From Onthophagus taurus (lineage: Eukaryota; Arthropoda; Insecta; Coleoptera; Scarabaeidae): a stretch of 64,000 nt of DNA. Every line of letters starts with the position of its first letter. The stretch's first letter is position 1. The stretch lies in the NCBI RefSeq assembly GCF_036711975.1, contig NC_091971.1, forward strand, positions 2,363,501 through 2,427,500, given 5' to 3'. The notes under the pieces are model-generated. The model had not been told where the DNA came from and made no database searches. It saw only the letters and a list, made by a program, of their open reading frames with translations. The position numbers and the translations under genes were made by a program. Positions 11,798-22,550 of the stretch are shown here, piece after piece.

Positions 11798-11868
11798 CCT
11801 CTTCCTTGTGTTCAATATAAAGTTTTTAAAGTTAATTTGCACGTGCTTTATCGTTTTAAACTATTATA

Positions 11869-14234
11869 ATGCAAGTTTCCGATTTGAATAATGTGAAGAT
11901 ATATAATTTAAGTGCCGGAAAATCTTTGCCAGAAGTAAATTTTAAAATTATTTTCTTTTCCTTGTGTTTAAGATAACCTCAAATGTTTAATATTAACTTT
12001 ATTAACCGCACAATTATTTTTTTTGCTTATATTTTATGTTTTTGCTTAATAATTTTTAGTGGTTATCAGAAAGAAAGCGCCGCACACTTTTAAAAAAAGA
12101 TGTAGACATTAGACGAAGAATCGAATTGATCCAAGATTTTGATATGCCTGGTTTAAGTACTTCGATAAGAGTCTCAAAAGATGGCCAATACATTCTAGCA
12201 ACAGGAATATATAAACCTAGAGTTAAATGTTTCGACGTTAACAATTTATCGCTTAAATTTGAACGTTGTTTTGATTCGGAATGTGTTACTTTTGAAATAT
12301 TGAGTGATGATTATAGTAAAGTAATATAAAAGGAAGATTGAAATAATAAAATTTGATTAATTTTGTATTTGATTTCAGATAGTTTTTTTGCAATGTGATC
12401 GTTATGTTGAATTTCATGTTGCTCATGGTCGTTATTACCGATTAAGAATACCAAAATTTGGCAGGGACATGAAATATCATTATCCAAGTTGTGATTTATA
12501 CATTGTTGGTAGTGCTTCTGATATTTATCGCTTAAACTTGGAACGTGGTCAATTTTTAACTCCTTATTCGAGTGAATCCTCAGCAATAAATCGTTGTGAA
12601 ATAAATCCTGTGCATCATCTTCTGATTTGTGGCACCCAAGAAGGTAGAATTGAAGCTTGGGATACAAGAAGTAAAAGTTTAGTTGGCAATTTTGATTGCG
12701 CCCTAAATTTTGTGAATGATCTTAATCAGTAAGATTTAAAATTAATTTAAAACAATAAATTAATGTTAATATTTTAGATTACAAAGTTTTCCTTCGATTA
12801 CTGCTTTAAAATTTAATGGGGCTCTTCAATTAGGAGTTGGAACCGCCACTGGACATGTTTTACTTTACGATATACGTTCAAACAAACCTTTTTATATTAA
12901 AGACCACATGAATGAACTTCCCATTAAAGATGTTGAGTTTCATAAACAAGAGGAGTTTGTTTATTCGATGGATGGATCCACTGTTAAAATTTGGGATAAA
13001 AATAATGTACATAAAATTAAATTGATAATAAAAAAATTAAAAAAAAATTTTTTAGGGTAAATTATACACATCGATTGAAGCAAAATCCGAATTTAACAAT
13101 TTATGCATCGTCCCAAACACTGGATTATTATTTATCGCCAATGAAAACACAAAAATGCAAACATTTTACATCCCAAGTTTGGGGCCAGCGCCGAAATGGG
13201 CGAGTTTCTTAGATAATTTAACCGAAGAATTAGAAGAATCCAACACAGAAACTGTTTACGACGATTACAAATTTGTTACAAAAACTGAATTGGAGAATTT
13301 GGGATTAGATCATTTAATTGGAACCAATTTATTAAGGGCTTATATGCACGGGTACTTCATTGATGTAAGATTATATAAAAAAGCGCGAGATGTAGCTAAT
13401 CCATTTGAATTCGATCAATATCGCAAACAAAAAATACGTCAAGTAATTGAAAACGATCGCGAAGCTCGCGTCAAAGTCGATAAATTACCAAAAGTTAACA
13501 AAGATTTAGCCCTAAAATTAATAAACGATAAAATCACCAACAAAAAGAAAAACAATTCATCATCATTATTAACCGATAATCGATTTAAAGCGTTGTTTGA
13601 TAACCCGGAATTTGAAATTGATAAGAACGCTGAAGAATATAGATTTCTTAATCCCGTTTTGTCTCGGTTAGATAAAAATAAAAAGAAAGAATTGAAACAA
13701 AAATTGGTTGGAGAAGAATTCGAAACGGTTCAAGAAGAGGATAAAGATCAAAAATCGAGTGATGATGATTTTGAAAGTGATGATTCCTCAGATGATGATG
13801 ATGGAGCATGGAAAGAAGAAATGAAAAAACAACATAAAATTCTTGAAAGAGAAAAAAGAATTCGCGAAAAACGCGAAGAAATTGATAAATTAAATGAAGA
13901 ACAGAAAGCTCCGAAATTTTTTGAATTAAGGGCGGGAGAAGAGTTTAAAGGGGCTCATAATATGAAACGAAAATTGAATAAGTAATATTATTTTTTCTTT
14001 AGTATTGTTGATTTACATTTATTTTGTTGTAGGGCTTCTTTGGCTGAAAGGTTACAAAACGAAGATAGTTCCGTTAAAATGCATTCATTTGGTAATAGAC
14101 AGATGACTTTTTCTGTTTCATCTAAAGCACGTGAAGCCGCAATTAATGAAAAAAATAAAAGACATCGAGAAGAACGAAAAAAATTGGTCCGTCCAACTTT
14201 TGGGATAAAATCTTCAAAGAAAAAACATTTCTAA
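11869..14234 (+). CDS. NOL10: nucleolar protein 10 (WD40/NUC153)
   Basis: Nucleolar protein of small-subunit rRNA processing (Enp2 in yeast). Six exons join in frame: 11869-11934, 12060-12320, 12379-12728, 12778-13006, 13056-13981 and 14033-14234, giving 677 residues (human 688). The start MQVSDLNNVKIY matches the family N-terminus. The first half forms a WD40-type propeller with QYILATGIYKPRVK, LSLKFERCFDSE, IPKFGRDMKYHYPSCDLY and FNGALQLGVGTATGHVLLYD. The middle carries LGPAPKWASFLDNLTEELEE and VYDDYKFVTKTELENLGL. The NUC153 motif LLTDNRFKALFDNPEFEID lies at about 473-491. The C-terminal third is highly charged and coiled. An AATAAA lies at 14429-14434. It heads a run of three plus-strand genes. 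Confidence 0.97.
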
Positions 14235-14648
14235 GTAATCAAGAAGACGATATCTTAAAAAAAAAAATACTTTGCCTTATATTTATACTTCTTTTTGTAA
14301 ATATAGTAATGTAAGATTTAAAAAAATTTAGATTTGACATCAATTTAGTTCATTTATTTCTCCCTAGATGGTACTAAATATCGAGTCAAAAGTAAACATC
14401 AATTTGACAAATTTTCTATACGATCTTCAATAAATTAAACAATTATATCGTTGTATCATTATTTTAATTATTATTCCACTTAAGCTCAACAATGTTAATT
14501 ATTTACAGTTATCTTTTTACACGTCACACAACGTGTCAAAATTTAACCTTAAACGCAATGTGATTATCCAATTCATTCCATTGATTTCAATAAGAAATAA
14601 AACATTTGTATTGCATTTATGTTAATTTTATTATATTAAAAGAAAATT
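14235..14648. other. NOL10-MPDU1 spacer
   Basis: Contains the NOL10 3' UTR with AATAAA at 14429-14434 and, after it, roughly 200 bp that must hold the MPDU1 promoter. ACACGTCACACAACGTGTCA at 14519-14538 is a short imperfect palindrome and a possible bZIP- or E-box-like regulatory site. Confidence 0.4.
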
Positions 14649-15440
14649 ATGGATTTGATAAAACAAGGGATTCTTTTGGCGATGACGCCGCAATGTTTCG
14701 ATGAATACTTCGTAAAATTTAACTTCTTGGATGGTAAATATTAACTAATTTATTCTCTTGTATTAATAACCGTTCAATTTTTTGTTTTAGTTGGTTGTTT
14801 TAAATCAACACTAAGTAAGTGTTTAGGTATCGGTATAATTCTAGGTTCTGTCCTGGTAAAGTTACCACAAATATTGAAAATCATTAAAAATAAAAGTGGA
14901 CAAGGAATCAATATACTTAGTGTCACTTTAGATTTATGTGCTATTACAATTGCTTTATCATATAATTACGTAAAAAGATTCCCATTTACATCATGGGGTG
15001 ATGCAACCTTTTTAGCTTTACAAACATCTCTAATAGGAGCTTTAGCTTTATTCTATGCAGGAAAACAAGTCCAATCTATTTTATACCTGATTTTATATGG
15101 AGTCCTTCTTTTTATTTTGGCTGGGGGTCCCACTTCGATAGATATATTGTGGACACTTCAAGGATTTAATATACCGATACTATTGGTTGGAAAATTAGCT
15201 CAGGCTTATACTAATTGGAAAAATGGAAGCACTGGCCAATTATCTGCAATTACTTTATTTTTACTTTTCTTTGGCTCCGTTGCAAGAATATTTACATCCA
15301 TTCAAGAAACCGGAGATTCTATGGTTATTATTACCTATTGTTTCTCCAGTTTTGCTAATGGTGTTATTTTATTCCAATTATTGTATTATTGGAATGTGGA
15401 TGATCAAAAGAAAAAAATTGAGAAGAAAAAGAAAAAATAA
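14649..15440 (+). CDS. MPDU1: mannose-P-dolichol utilization defect 1 protein (PQ-loop)
   Basis: ER membrane protein needed for use of dolichol-phosphate-mannose and -glucose in N-glycan and GPI-anchor assembly. Two exons, 14649-14733 and 14791-15440, join in phase 1 and give 244 residues (human 247). Landmarks match the human protein: a Cys near residue 16 (MTPQCFDEYFVKF), the first PQ-loop VKLPQILKIIKNKSGQGINI (Pro54-Gln55), FPFTSWGDATFLALQTS, and the second repeat TGQLSAITLFLLFFGSVARI followed by FTSIQETGDSM. Several hydrophobic helices alternate with short loops, and the end is a basic run of lysines typical of ER membrane proteins. An AATAAA is at 15451-15456. Confidence 0.96.
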
Positions 15441-16051
15441 GTTGTAACTAAATAAAAGAAAATATGTATTTTTTTTTTTTTTTTTTGTAATAAATTTGTA
15501 GAAGATAGGAATTGGTGTTATTTTAAAAAATTATCTTTTTCCGTTAATAAATATAAAGTTAATTAGTTATTATTAATTATATCCACTTTTAAAGTCGATT
15601 TAAATTTTGCTTATTCACGTTGGTACTTATTTACAAACCAGATTATTATAATTGTATGATGTAAATAACATTATATATTTTAACCGAACTTCTCATTTAC
15701 TTTAATTACCAATTTTTATGAAAGTATTAGTTTTAATTTACAACAAAATCTTGTATATTAATCAACAGTTATAAACAGTAACAATTGGTACAACTTGCGA
15801 AGTGAAGTTGGAATTTTGTGACAGTTCCCTGGAAGCCATTTTACGTAAAAAACTCGTGGTTTTTGCCGGTTTTCCTCTAATTATATTAAACGAGAACACC
15901 GTTTATTATTATTACCATAAATCGGAGTTAAAATAGTAAGTATAATCAATCCGACAATCACCGATATGTATTAACGAAAATAAAAACCTTAGAAACATAA
16001 CCTAAAATTGCGCAATAAAACCCTTTTTAATTCATATCAATCATTTCAGAG
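15441..16051. other. MPDU1-PHB1 spacer with PHB1 5' leader
   Basis: The left half is AT-rich 3' flank of MPDU1. Around 15810-15935 the composition is more mixed and looks like a 5' UTR. It ends at a strong donor (AAAATA|GTAAGTATAA, intron from 15936), and the matching acceptor TCATTTCAG ends at 16049, two bases before the PHB1 start codon. A 5' UTR intron of about 114 nt is therefore likely. Confidence 0.5.
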
Positions 16052-17020
16052 ATGTCAGCGGCACAATTTTTTAATAGAATTGGTCAAATTGGTCTTGGTG
16101 TGGCCTTAGTTGGTGGTGTAGTCAACTCAGCTTTGTATAATGGTAAGATTTAAGGTTATTTTTTTTTTTAGGTTATTTATAAACAATTTGATTGAAATTT
16201 ATAGTTGATGGTGGTCATAGGGCAGTTATTTTTGATCGGTTTACTGGTGTAAAAAAGAGCGTTTCTGGGGAAGGTACTCATTTCTTTATCCCATGGGTTC
16301 AAAGACCAATTATTTTTGATGTACGATCTAGACCAAGGAACGTCCCAGTTGTCACAGGAAGCAAAGGTAAACTTAAATTATTTCAATTTTATACATTAAC
16401 CCTTCTTATATATATATATATTATATATATTTTTTTAAATAGATTTGCAAAATGTAAACATCACCCTTCGTATTTTATTCCGACCAATTCCTGATCAATT
16501 ACCAAAAATATACACAATCTTGGGTCAAGATTACGAGGAACGTGTTCTTCCTTCGATCACTACAGAAGTTTTGAAAGCAGTAGTCGCCCAATTTGATGCC
16601 GGGGAATTAATTACACAGCGTGACCTTGTCTCGCAAAGAGTTAGCAATGATTTAACCGAAAGAGCGGGACAATTCGGTGTTATTTTAGATGATATTTCAA
16701 TTACGCATTTAACTTTTGGTAAAGAATTCACTCAAGCCGTTGAATTAAAACAAGTCGCGCAACAAGAAGCAGAAAAAGCGAGATTTTTAGTTGAAAAAGC
16801 TGAACAAACGAAGAAAGCTACCGTTATTTCAGCGGAAGGTGATGCACAAGCCGCTATTTTATTAGCAAAAGCATTTGGCGATGCCGGTGAAGGTTTAGTT
16901 GAGTTACGACGCATTGAAGCCGCTGAAGATATCGCTTATCAATTGTCTAGATCAAGACAAGTATCTTATTTACCTTCTGGACAAAATTTATTATTAAATG
17001 TGCCAACTCCTTCAAATTGA
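16052..17020 (+). CDS. Phb1: prohibitin 1
   Basis: Prohibitin 1 forms ring complexes with prohibitin 2 in the mitochondrial inner membrane and acts as a scaffold for proteases and cristae. Exons 16052-16142, 16205-16366 and 16443-17020 join in frame to 276 residues (human 272). The N-terminal hydrophobic anchor [19 protein letters not shown] is followed by the SPFH/band-7 domain ([85 protein letters not shown]). A C-terminal coiled coil ([20 protein letters not shown]) and [14 protein letters not shown] complete it. Intron 2 contains a (TA)n stretch. Its last exon, except the first 42 nt, is the left part of a 1251 bp unit repeated in tandem immediately downstream. A poly(A) signal AATAAA is at 17293-17298. 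Confidence 0.98.
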
Positions 17021-17491
17021 AATTAAAAATAAATATGTGGGGAAGAGAATATGTAATTTGAGTGCTTTTTTTGAAGGTTTTTGGACTTAAAGGGTGATGT
17101 GAGATTTATATGATAGCCGAATGTTTTTAAATGGCTTCTGGAAGTGTCATGTGGGGTTAATTTTTTTTTATTAATAATGTACTTTGCATGGCAAAAAATT
17201 GTAAATCTCATATGTTGAGTAAATTTAGTTTCTTTTTAGTTTCTAAGAGCCAATTTATGAAAATATTTCTTTTTTTTTGTATGTAAAAGAACAATAAATA
17301 ATGTTATTGTTAAGATTTTCTTTTTACCTAAAATAATCTTTAGTTACTCCACTTCTGGAGCTTCCCAGCTTTATGGGTGTCAAATTGTATCACAGAAGAA
17401 CTTTTAGGTTTGATGACAAAACTAGCAGACCGGAAGTTGCTTTGTTACTATAAATGTTACTAAAACAAAAAATGTTACTATAAACAATGAA

Positions 17492-17644
17492 GTAAGTTTA
17501 CGAAAAGTTAAATGTCAACTTTGTGAAAGACAAAAAGATAGAAAAACCAATAATTTGTGTGTAAGTTGTCCTAGACCTTACTGTATGGAACTTAGAGCGC
17601 GTATATACAGCGTGTGTGAACAACATATACACTGTGTTAATTAA
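17492..17644 (+). mobile_element. piggyBac-like transposase C-terminal scrap (copy 1)
   Basis: An open stretch of 50 codons reads VSLRKVKCQLCERQKDRKT, then LCVSCPRPYCME, then SVCEQH, ending in a stop. The pattern C-x2-C, C-x2-C, C, C-x2-H is the cysteine-rich zinc domain found at the C-terminus of piggyBac-family transposases. The rest of the transposase and the terminal repeats are not visible. An identical copy lies at 18743-18895 in the duplicated unit. Confidence 0.55.
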
Positions 17645-17735
17645 TTATCGTAATCCACGTGACCTGTGTAATATCGGCTGCATATCTCAATATGTAGTGG
17701 TAGCTTGGATAATTTTAAATTAGTAACCAGATGTT

Positions 17736-18271
17736 CAATTCCTGATCAATTACCAAAAATATACACAATCTTGGGTCAAGATTACGAGGAACGTGTTCTT
17801 CCTTCGATCACTACAGAAGTTTTGAAAGCAGTAGTCGCCCAATTTGATGCCGGGGAATTAATTACACAGCGTGACCTTGTCTCGCAAAGAGTTAGCAATG
17901 ATTTAACCGAAAGAGCGGGACAATTCGGTGTTATTTTAGATGATATTTCAATTACGCATTTAACTTTTGGTAAAGAATTCACTCAAGCCGTTGAATTAAA
18001 ACAAGTCGCGCAACAAGAAGCAGAAAAAGCGAGATTTTTAGTTGAAAAAGCTGAACAAACGAAGAAAGCTACCGTTATTTCAGCGGAAGGTGATGCACAA
18101 GCCGCTATTTTATTAGCAAAAGCATTTGGCGATGCCGGTGAAGGTTTAGTTGAGTTACGACGCATTGAAGCCGCTGAAGATATCGCTTATCAATTGTCTA
18201 GATCAAGACAAGTATCTTATTTACCTTCTGGACAAAATTTATTATTAAATGTGCCAACTCCTTCAAATTGA
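17736..18271 (+). pseudogene. duplicated partial last exon of prohibitin 1
   Basis: This copy repeats PHB1 residues from [20 protein letters not shown] to the stop with no visible change, but it lacks exons 1 and 2, the intron-2 acceptor and the first 42 nt of exon 3. The frame stays open upstream to about 17705 without an ATG, so it cannot make prohibitin on its own. It could in principle be read through or spliced from the upstream gene, but no acceptor AG sits at its edge. The intact frame reflects youth and not necessarily selection. Confidence 0.85.
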
Positions 18272-18742
18272 AATTAAAAATAAATATGTGGGGAAGAGAA
18301 TATGTAATTTGAGTGCTTTTTTTGAAGGTTTTTGGACTTAAAGGGTGATGTGAGATTTATATGATAGCCGAATGTTTTTAAATGGCTTCTGGAAGTGTCA
18401 TGTGGGGTTAATTTTTTTTTATTAATAATGTACTTTGCATGGCAAAAAATTGTAAATCTCATATGTTGAGTAAATTTAGTTTCTTTTTAGTTTCTAAGAG
18501 CCAATTTATGAAAATATTTCTTTTTTTTTGTATGTAAAAGAACAATAAATAATGTTATTGTTAAGATTTTCTTTTTACCTAAAATAATCTTTAGTTACTC
18601 CACTTCTGGAGCTTCCCAGCTTTATGGGTGTCAAATTGTATCACAGAAGAACTTTTAGGTTTGATGACAAAACTAGCAGACCGGAAGTTGCTTTGTTACT
18701 ATAAATGTTACTAAAACAAAAAATGTTACTATAAACAATGAA

Positions 18743-18895
18743 GTAAGTTTACGAAAAGTTAAATGTCAACTTTGTGAAAGACAAAAAGATAGAAAAACCA
18801 ATAATTTGTGTGTAAGTTGTCCTAGACCTTACTGTATGGAACTTAGAGCGCGTATATACAGCGTGTGTGAACAACATATACACTGTGTTAATTAA
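18743..18895 (+). mobile_element. piggyBac-like transposase C-terminal scrap (copy 2)
   Basis: Exact second copy of the cysteine-rich stretch at 17492-17644, carried along by the 1251 bp tandem duplication and not by an independent insertion. Confidence 0.55.
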
Positions 18896-18986
18896 TTATC
18901 GTAATCCACGTGACCTGTGTAATATCGGCTGCATATCTCAATATGTAGTGGTAGCTTGGATAATTTTAAATTAGTAACCAGATGTT

Positions 18987-19500
18987 GACAGCTGATCGTA
19001 CGTTATTGTTGTGATTTGTGATTGTCGTACTCTTTGTGAGTTTCGGTACTTTTTTTGTTCTCCACCGTTGTTTCTAGCGGTAAGTCAATAAATAAATCAA
19101 AATAAGCACTATTTTTAACGTTAATTTTAATCTATGGCTACACTAAAAATTATTTTAAATAAAAGGATTGAAAGTTAGACCTTTTTTTTATATTTAAAAT
19201 ATTAAAAAGAAATATATCTAAATATATTTTAAACGGCTTTTAAACTTAACGAATTGTCGCCATCGTTTTTAGGAACTTTCGTCGCGTTGCAATACCAATC
19301 TGTGATATTGGTTGCATACTTTGTCGTGTACGATAATTAATAATTAACACACTGTGCCACGATCACCATAGGATAGTCATTTTTCACGGAGTGAATAATA
19401 GCGGTGAATAATCATTATACACGGTTAATCAAGTTGACAGACTAATAATAATTATTTGAAACGTCAAAATTTCAAAAAACGTCAATTTAATTTAATTTTT
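18987..19500. other. non-coding stretch left of a MITE
   Basis: No gene is recognised. The first 100 bp (TGATCGTACG...TTTCTAGCG|GTAAGTCAAT) is less AT-rich and ends in a consensus splice donor at about 19080, so it could be a promoter and non-coding first exon on the plus strand whose partner exon I cannot find. The remainder is AT-rich. Confidence 0.3.
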
Positions 19501-19904
19501 TATACTCTGTTTTTAAACCAGGAGGAGTAAACGCGAAAGTCAGATTTACACTAGAAAAATCACCAGAAAATATCACTAGATATTTTGGCGGTAAATTTAA
19601 ATTAATAATTATTATTATTTATTTACTTATTATTGTATTTATTTTCGTTTGTTATCGTCAACACTAAACATACAAATTAACATTGATGTTATGAGTGTAT
19701 TTATTTCAAAATATAATAAAGAAGGGTTTAAGAACACAAAATTTACAATAATGACACAAAACTGTCGAATTGTCAATAACCTAACCTTCAAATTCAAAAT
19801 CAAAATTGCCTGTGTGTGAACCTTCCTCGCATTCAACCAATCACGTGCAAGGTCAATCTGGTGACAAATTTAAAATACTCCTCCTGGTTTAAAAACAGAG
19901 TATA
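19501..19904. mobile_element. TA-flanked MITE, copy 1 (Tc1/mariner-like)
   Basis: The element starts TACTCTGTTTTTAAACCAGG and ends with the exact inverse. The terminal inverted repeats are 27 bp and perfect, flanked by TA on each side, as expected for Tc1/mariner-type insertion. It is about 400 bp and has no transposase. Two further copies lie at 40970-41372 and 41899-42311. The interior is nearly the same in all three, so the family spread fairly recently. Confidence 0.9.
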
Positions 19905-19919
19905 GGACTTTCTAAAGGT

Positions 19920-20030
19920 TTGACATAAAAAACCTAAACAAATTCCTTTTTTCGTATGACTTAAGCATAAATTAATTAATTTTCGTAAAAAAACGACGTT
20001 TCATAAAATTAACATTTAATTTTGACAAAT
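19920..20030 (-). repeat. dispersed ~100 bp repeat, inverted copy
   Basis: This segment is the reverse complement of about 11605-11715, sharing CCTAAACAAATTCCTTTTTT, CATAAATTAATTAATTTTCG and CGACGTTTCATAAAATTAA with small gaps. It begins 16 bp right of MITE copy 1. No terminal repeats or coding content are seen. Confidence 0.7.
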
Positions 20031-20359
20031 TATTGTGAAGTTGGTTATAGTTGGTAACTTGGTAATATTGAATTTGTGTCACATTGACGTTTAAACTTTA
20101 AACAAAAATTAAAAAAAAATACTTAGCGAATAATAGCCCTCATTATATGTATGCTCATATAATAATATACTATTTATTGTTCAAAATTTGTTTTGAATAT
20201 ATGGGTATTTGACTGTTAATTTTAAATAGATGGTTTAAATGCAGGGTTAAAATTAAAAAAATACTTAATGTACAAAGAAATCAAATTTATTTTCATTAAA
20301 TTTCTCTTAATTTAAAAACTTAATTAAAATCTAAATCATAAATAGACTTAATTAAAACT
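20031..20359. other. AT-rich 3' flank of lysyl-tRNA synthetase
   Basis: No gene is seen. The minus-strand poly(A) signal AATAAA corresponds to TTTATT at 20286-20291, about 70 nt beyond the LysRS stop. Confidence 0.5.
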
Positions 20360-22265
20360 TTATGCTTCTTCAACTTGATTTTCATCCTTGTTCTTATTAG
20401 GATCATCAGGTTTCATTGCAGGGAAGAATAAAACTTCCTTTATATTATTGTTATCAGTTAAAAACATTGTTAACCGATCAATCCCAAGTCCCCATCCGGC
20501 CGTTGGTGGTAACCCATATTCAAGAGCTGTACAAAAAGTTTCATCAACCAATTGAGCTTCATCGTCACCCGCTGCTTTATCTTTAGCTTGTTGTTCAAAA
20601 CGTTCGCGCTGCACCATCGGATCATTTAATTCCGTGTAAGCATTACAGACTTCTTTTTTCATAACAAATAATTCGAATCGTTCAGTTAACCCTGGTTTGG
20701 AGCGGTGATATTTCGCTAATGGAGACATGATTTGGGGATGTTCGATTATAAAACAAGGGCTAATACATTTTTCTTCAATAAATTCACCAACTAATTTATC
20801 TAAAAGTCGAGCTGTTGTTCTCGGGGGTGGGCACTCAACGTTATTTTTAACACATAGATCGTCTAAAAATTTTTTAGTTTCTTCACTGGACATATTTTCC
20901 GTTGGCGGGAATTTAACGTTTAATTCTTTTTCAAGTGTCGGAATCATCGAGACTTGTTTAAACGGTGGTGTAAAATCAATTTCATGAGCGATTCCTTCCG
21001 GTCCATCAGGATGATAAGTTATTTTATAAGAACCAAAAATTTTTTTAACCATTCCTGATAACATATTTTCGGTGATACGCATTAAATCGTTATAATCAGC
21101 GTACGCCATATAAAATTCGCAAGTTGTAAACTCCGGGTTATGTGTTAAATCGATACCTTCGTTACGAAATTGTCTCCCGATTTCATAAACTCGATCGATT
21201 CCACCAACAACCAACATTTTATGATATAATTCCGGCGCGATTCTCATAAATAATTCCATATTTAAATCGTTATGGTATGTAACGAAAGGTTTTGCGGTTG
21301 CACCACCCGCTATCATATTCATCATGGGTGTTTCAACCTCTAAGAAACCTAATTCATCCAAAAAACTTCGAACGTAAGAAATGATTTTAGCCCGGACAAT
21401 AAATATATTACGAACGCGATCGTTTAGGATTAAATCTAAATATCTTTGACGAAAACGCGTCTCTTTATCTTTTAAACCGTAATGTAAATGGGGTAACATG
21501 TGTAAACATGGGGATAATAATTTAATTTCTTTTGGCCGGATTGAAAGTTCCCCCTTTTTGGTTCTCGTTGGTACTCCTTGAACCCCCATAATATCACCAC
21601 GTCGTATTTTATCTGTATCAATTTTAAAAGCATCAATACTGTTGTAATTATTTGCTGTAGCCATAACTTGAATTTTAGCGCCTTCTCCTCTAAGATCATA
21701 AAAGATTAATTTCGCGCCAGACTCACGAATAGAATGAACTCGTCCAGCAATTGAAACAATTTCATCTTCTAAGACTTGTTCATTTTTTAAATACGAGTAT
21801 TTATCAATAAATTCTTGTAGTGAAATCGAAACGTGGTATTTATGAGGATACGGATGTTCGTTGGGGCTTAAGCTTTTTAAATGGGTTACCGCTTGGGTTC
21901 TTAATTTAAAATATTCGTTAGGACTGATCTCTTCTTCCGACTCTTTTTTTTGTTTTGCTTGAACGGGCGGTTGCTTTTCGGCTTTTTCCGCTTTCTCTTT
22001 CGCTTTTTGTTCCGCTTTTAACCTTCGTTTCAATTCGCTAAAATCATGAAATAAAATCGAGATTAATATAAATCACGTTTAGCTTACCTTCGTTGAATTG
22101 AAGAAAAATGCTTTGATAAATGTATGGGGCGGTAAAATGCAGATTTTACAACTTGCATCATCTTTTCCTTTTTGAGGTTATTATACCGGCAAGGAAATTT
22201 ATTTAAAATAAATGGATTATTTTAACTTACTTTTTGGATAAAGTTTCTGTTTGATTATCTCCCAT
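20360..22265 (-). CDS. KARS: lysyl-tRNA synthetase, cytosolic and mitochondrial forms
   Basis: Class II synthetase that charges tRNA-Lys. The large exon 20360-22037 encodes the anticodon-binding OB fold ([20 protein letters not shown]), motif 2 ([20 protein letters not shown], then [10 protein letters not shown]) and motif 3 ([13 protein letters not shown], catalytic Arg about 533). Two alternative first coding exons precede it. The exon at 22231-22265 starts [11 protein letters not shown] and splices to give [13 protein letters not shown], the conserved cytosolic start (570 residues). The exon at 22088-22161 starts [20 protein letters not shown], a basic and hydroxylated presequence, and splices to give [13 protein letters not shown] (583 residues), matching the mitochondrial junction of the human enzyme ([11 protein letters not shown]). 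Both share the same acceptor at 22038-22039 and the same phase. Whether the mitochondrial exon has its own start site or is a cassette exon is not decided by the sequence. Confidence 0.98.
22088..22161 (-). CDS. KARS: mitochondrial first coding exon of lysyl-tRNA synthetase
   Basis: This 74 nt exon encodes 24 residues with Lys, Arg, His and Ser but no acidic residue, as in mitochondrial targeting peptides. It ends at the donor AACGAAG|GTAAGC. Joining its last two bases (AG) to the first C of the common exon makes the Ser of [10 protein letters not shown]. Upstream on the minus strand, AAAAAG and GAAAAG offer weak acceptor sites; a separate transcription start within the first intron is equally possible. 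Confidence 0.88.
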
Positions 22266-22550
22266 CGTTTATTAAGTATTATTTTGTGAATGATTTAAAA
22301 ACGTGAAGTTACTGATTGAACACGTGTAAAATGAACGGTTTAGTTGTCAAAATTTATCTGTCAAATGTCAAATTAAATTTTAGATGAGTTGACGGTTTGG
22401 ATTAATAGATGGCGGTTTATTGCGACTAATATTTATATAAATAAAATCGAAAATTAAAAAAAAATCTTTCTCCAGTCTGCTCCAATCAGACTTAAAGCCT
22501 GTTCTTCGTCAATGATGCCTCTATTCTGTTCGCAAATTGTCGTCTTGTCA

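Larger units (their letters stand above)
10492..11868. other. ATG9-NOL10 intergenic region
   Basis: No coding gene is seen. It should contain the promoters of both divergent neighbours. A minus-strand TATAAAT (11021-11027) followed by a consensus donor GTAAGT at about 10964 could mark a short non-coding first exon of ATG9. The right part holds a pair of direct repeats (about 11485-11580 and 11714-11797, sharing GAATTAGTTCAAATAGAGTG) flanking a dispersed repeat at about 11605-11715. Confidence 0.45.
16485..18986. repeat. perfect-looking tandem duplication, 1251 bp unit
   Basis: Unit 1 spans 16485-17735 and unit 2 spans 17736-18986. I saw no base difference between them in a line-by-line comparison by eye. 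The unit begins 42 nt inside PHB1 exon 3 (at CAATTCCTGATC), covers the rest of the exon and the 3' UTR, and ends after a piggyBac-like scrap at ...CCAGATGTT. The junction shows no obvious microhomology. Either the duplication is very recent or homogenised, or it is an assembly artefact such as an unmerged haplotype. Confidence 0.93.

Noticed and set aside
12311-12667. 118-codon minus-strand frame inside NOL10
   Set aside because: Antisense shadow of NOL10 exon 3, whose plus-strand product is clearly conserved.
16052-18271. PHB1 as two functional genes
   Set aside because: The second copy lacks exons 1-2, an acceptor and a start codon, so only one gene is called.
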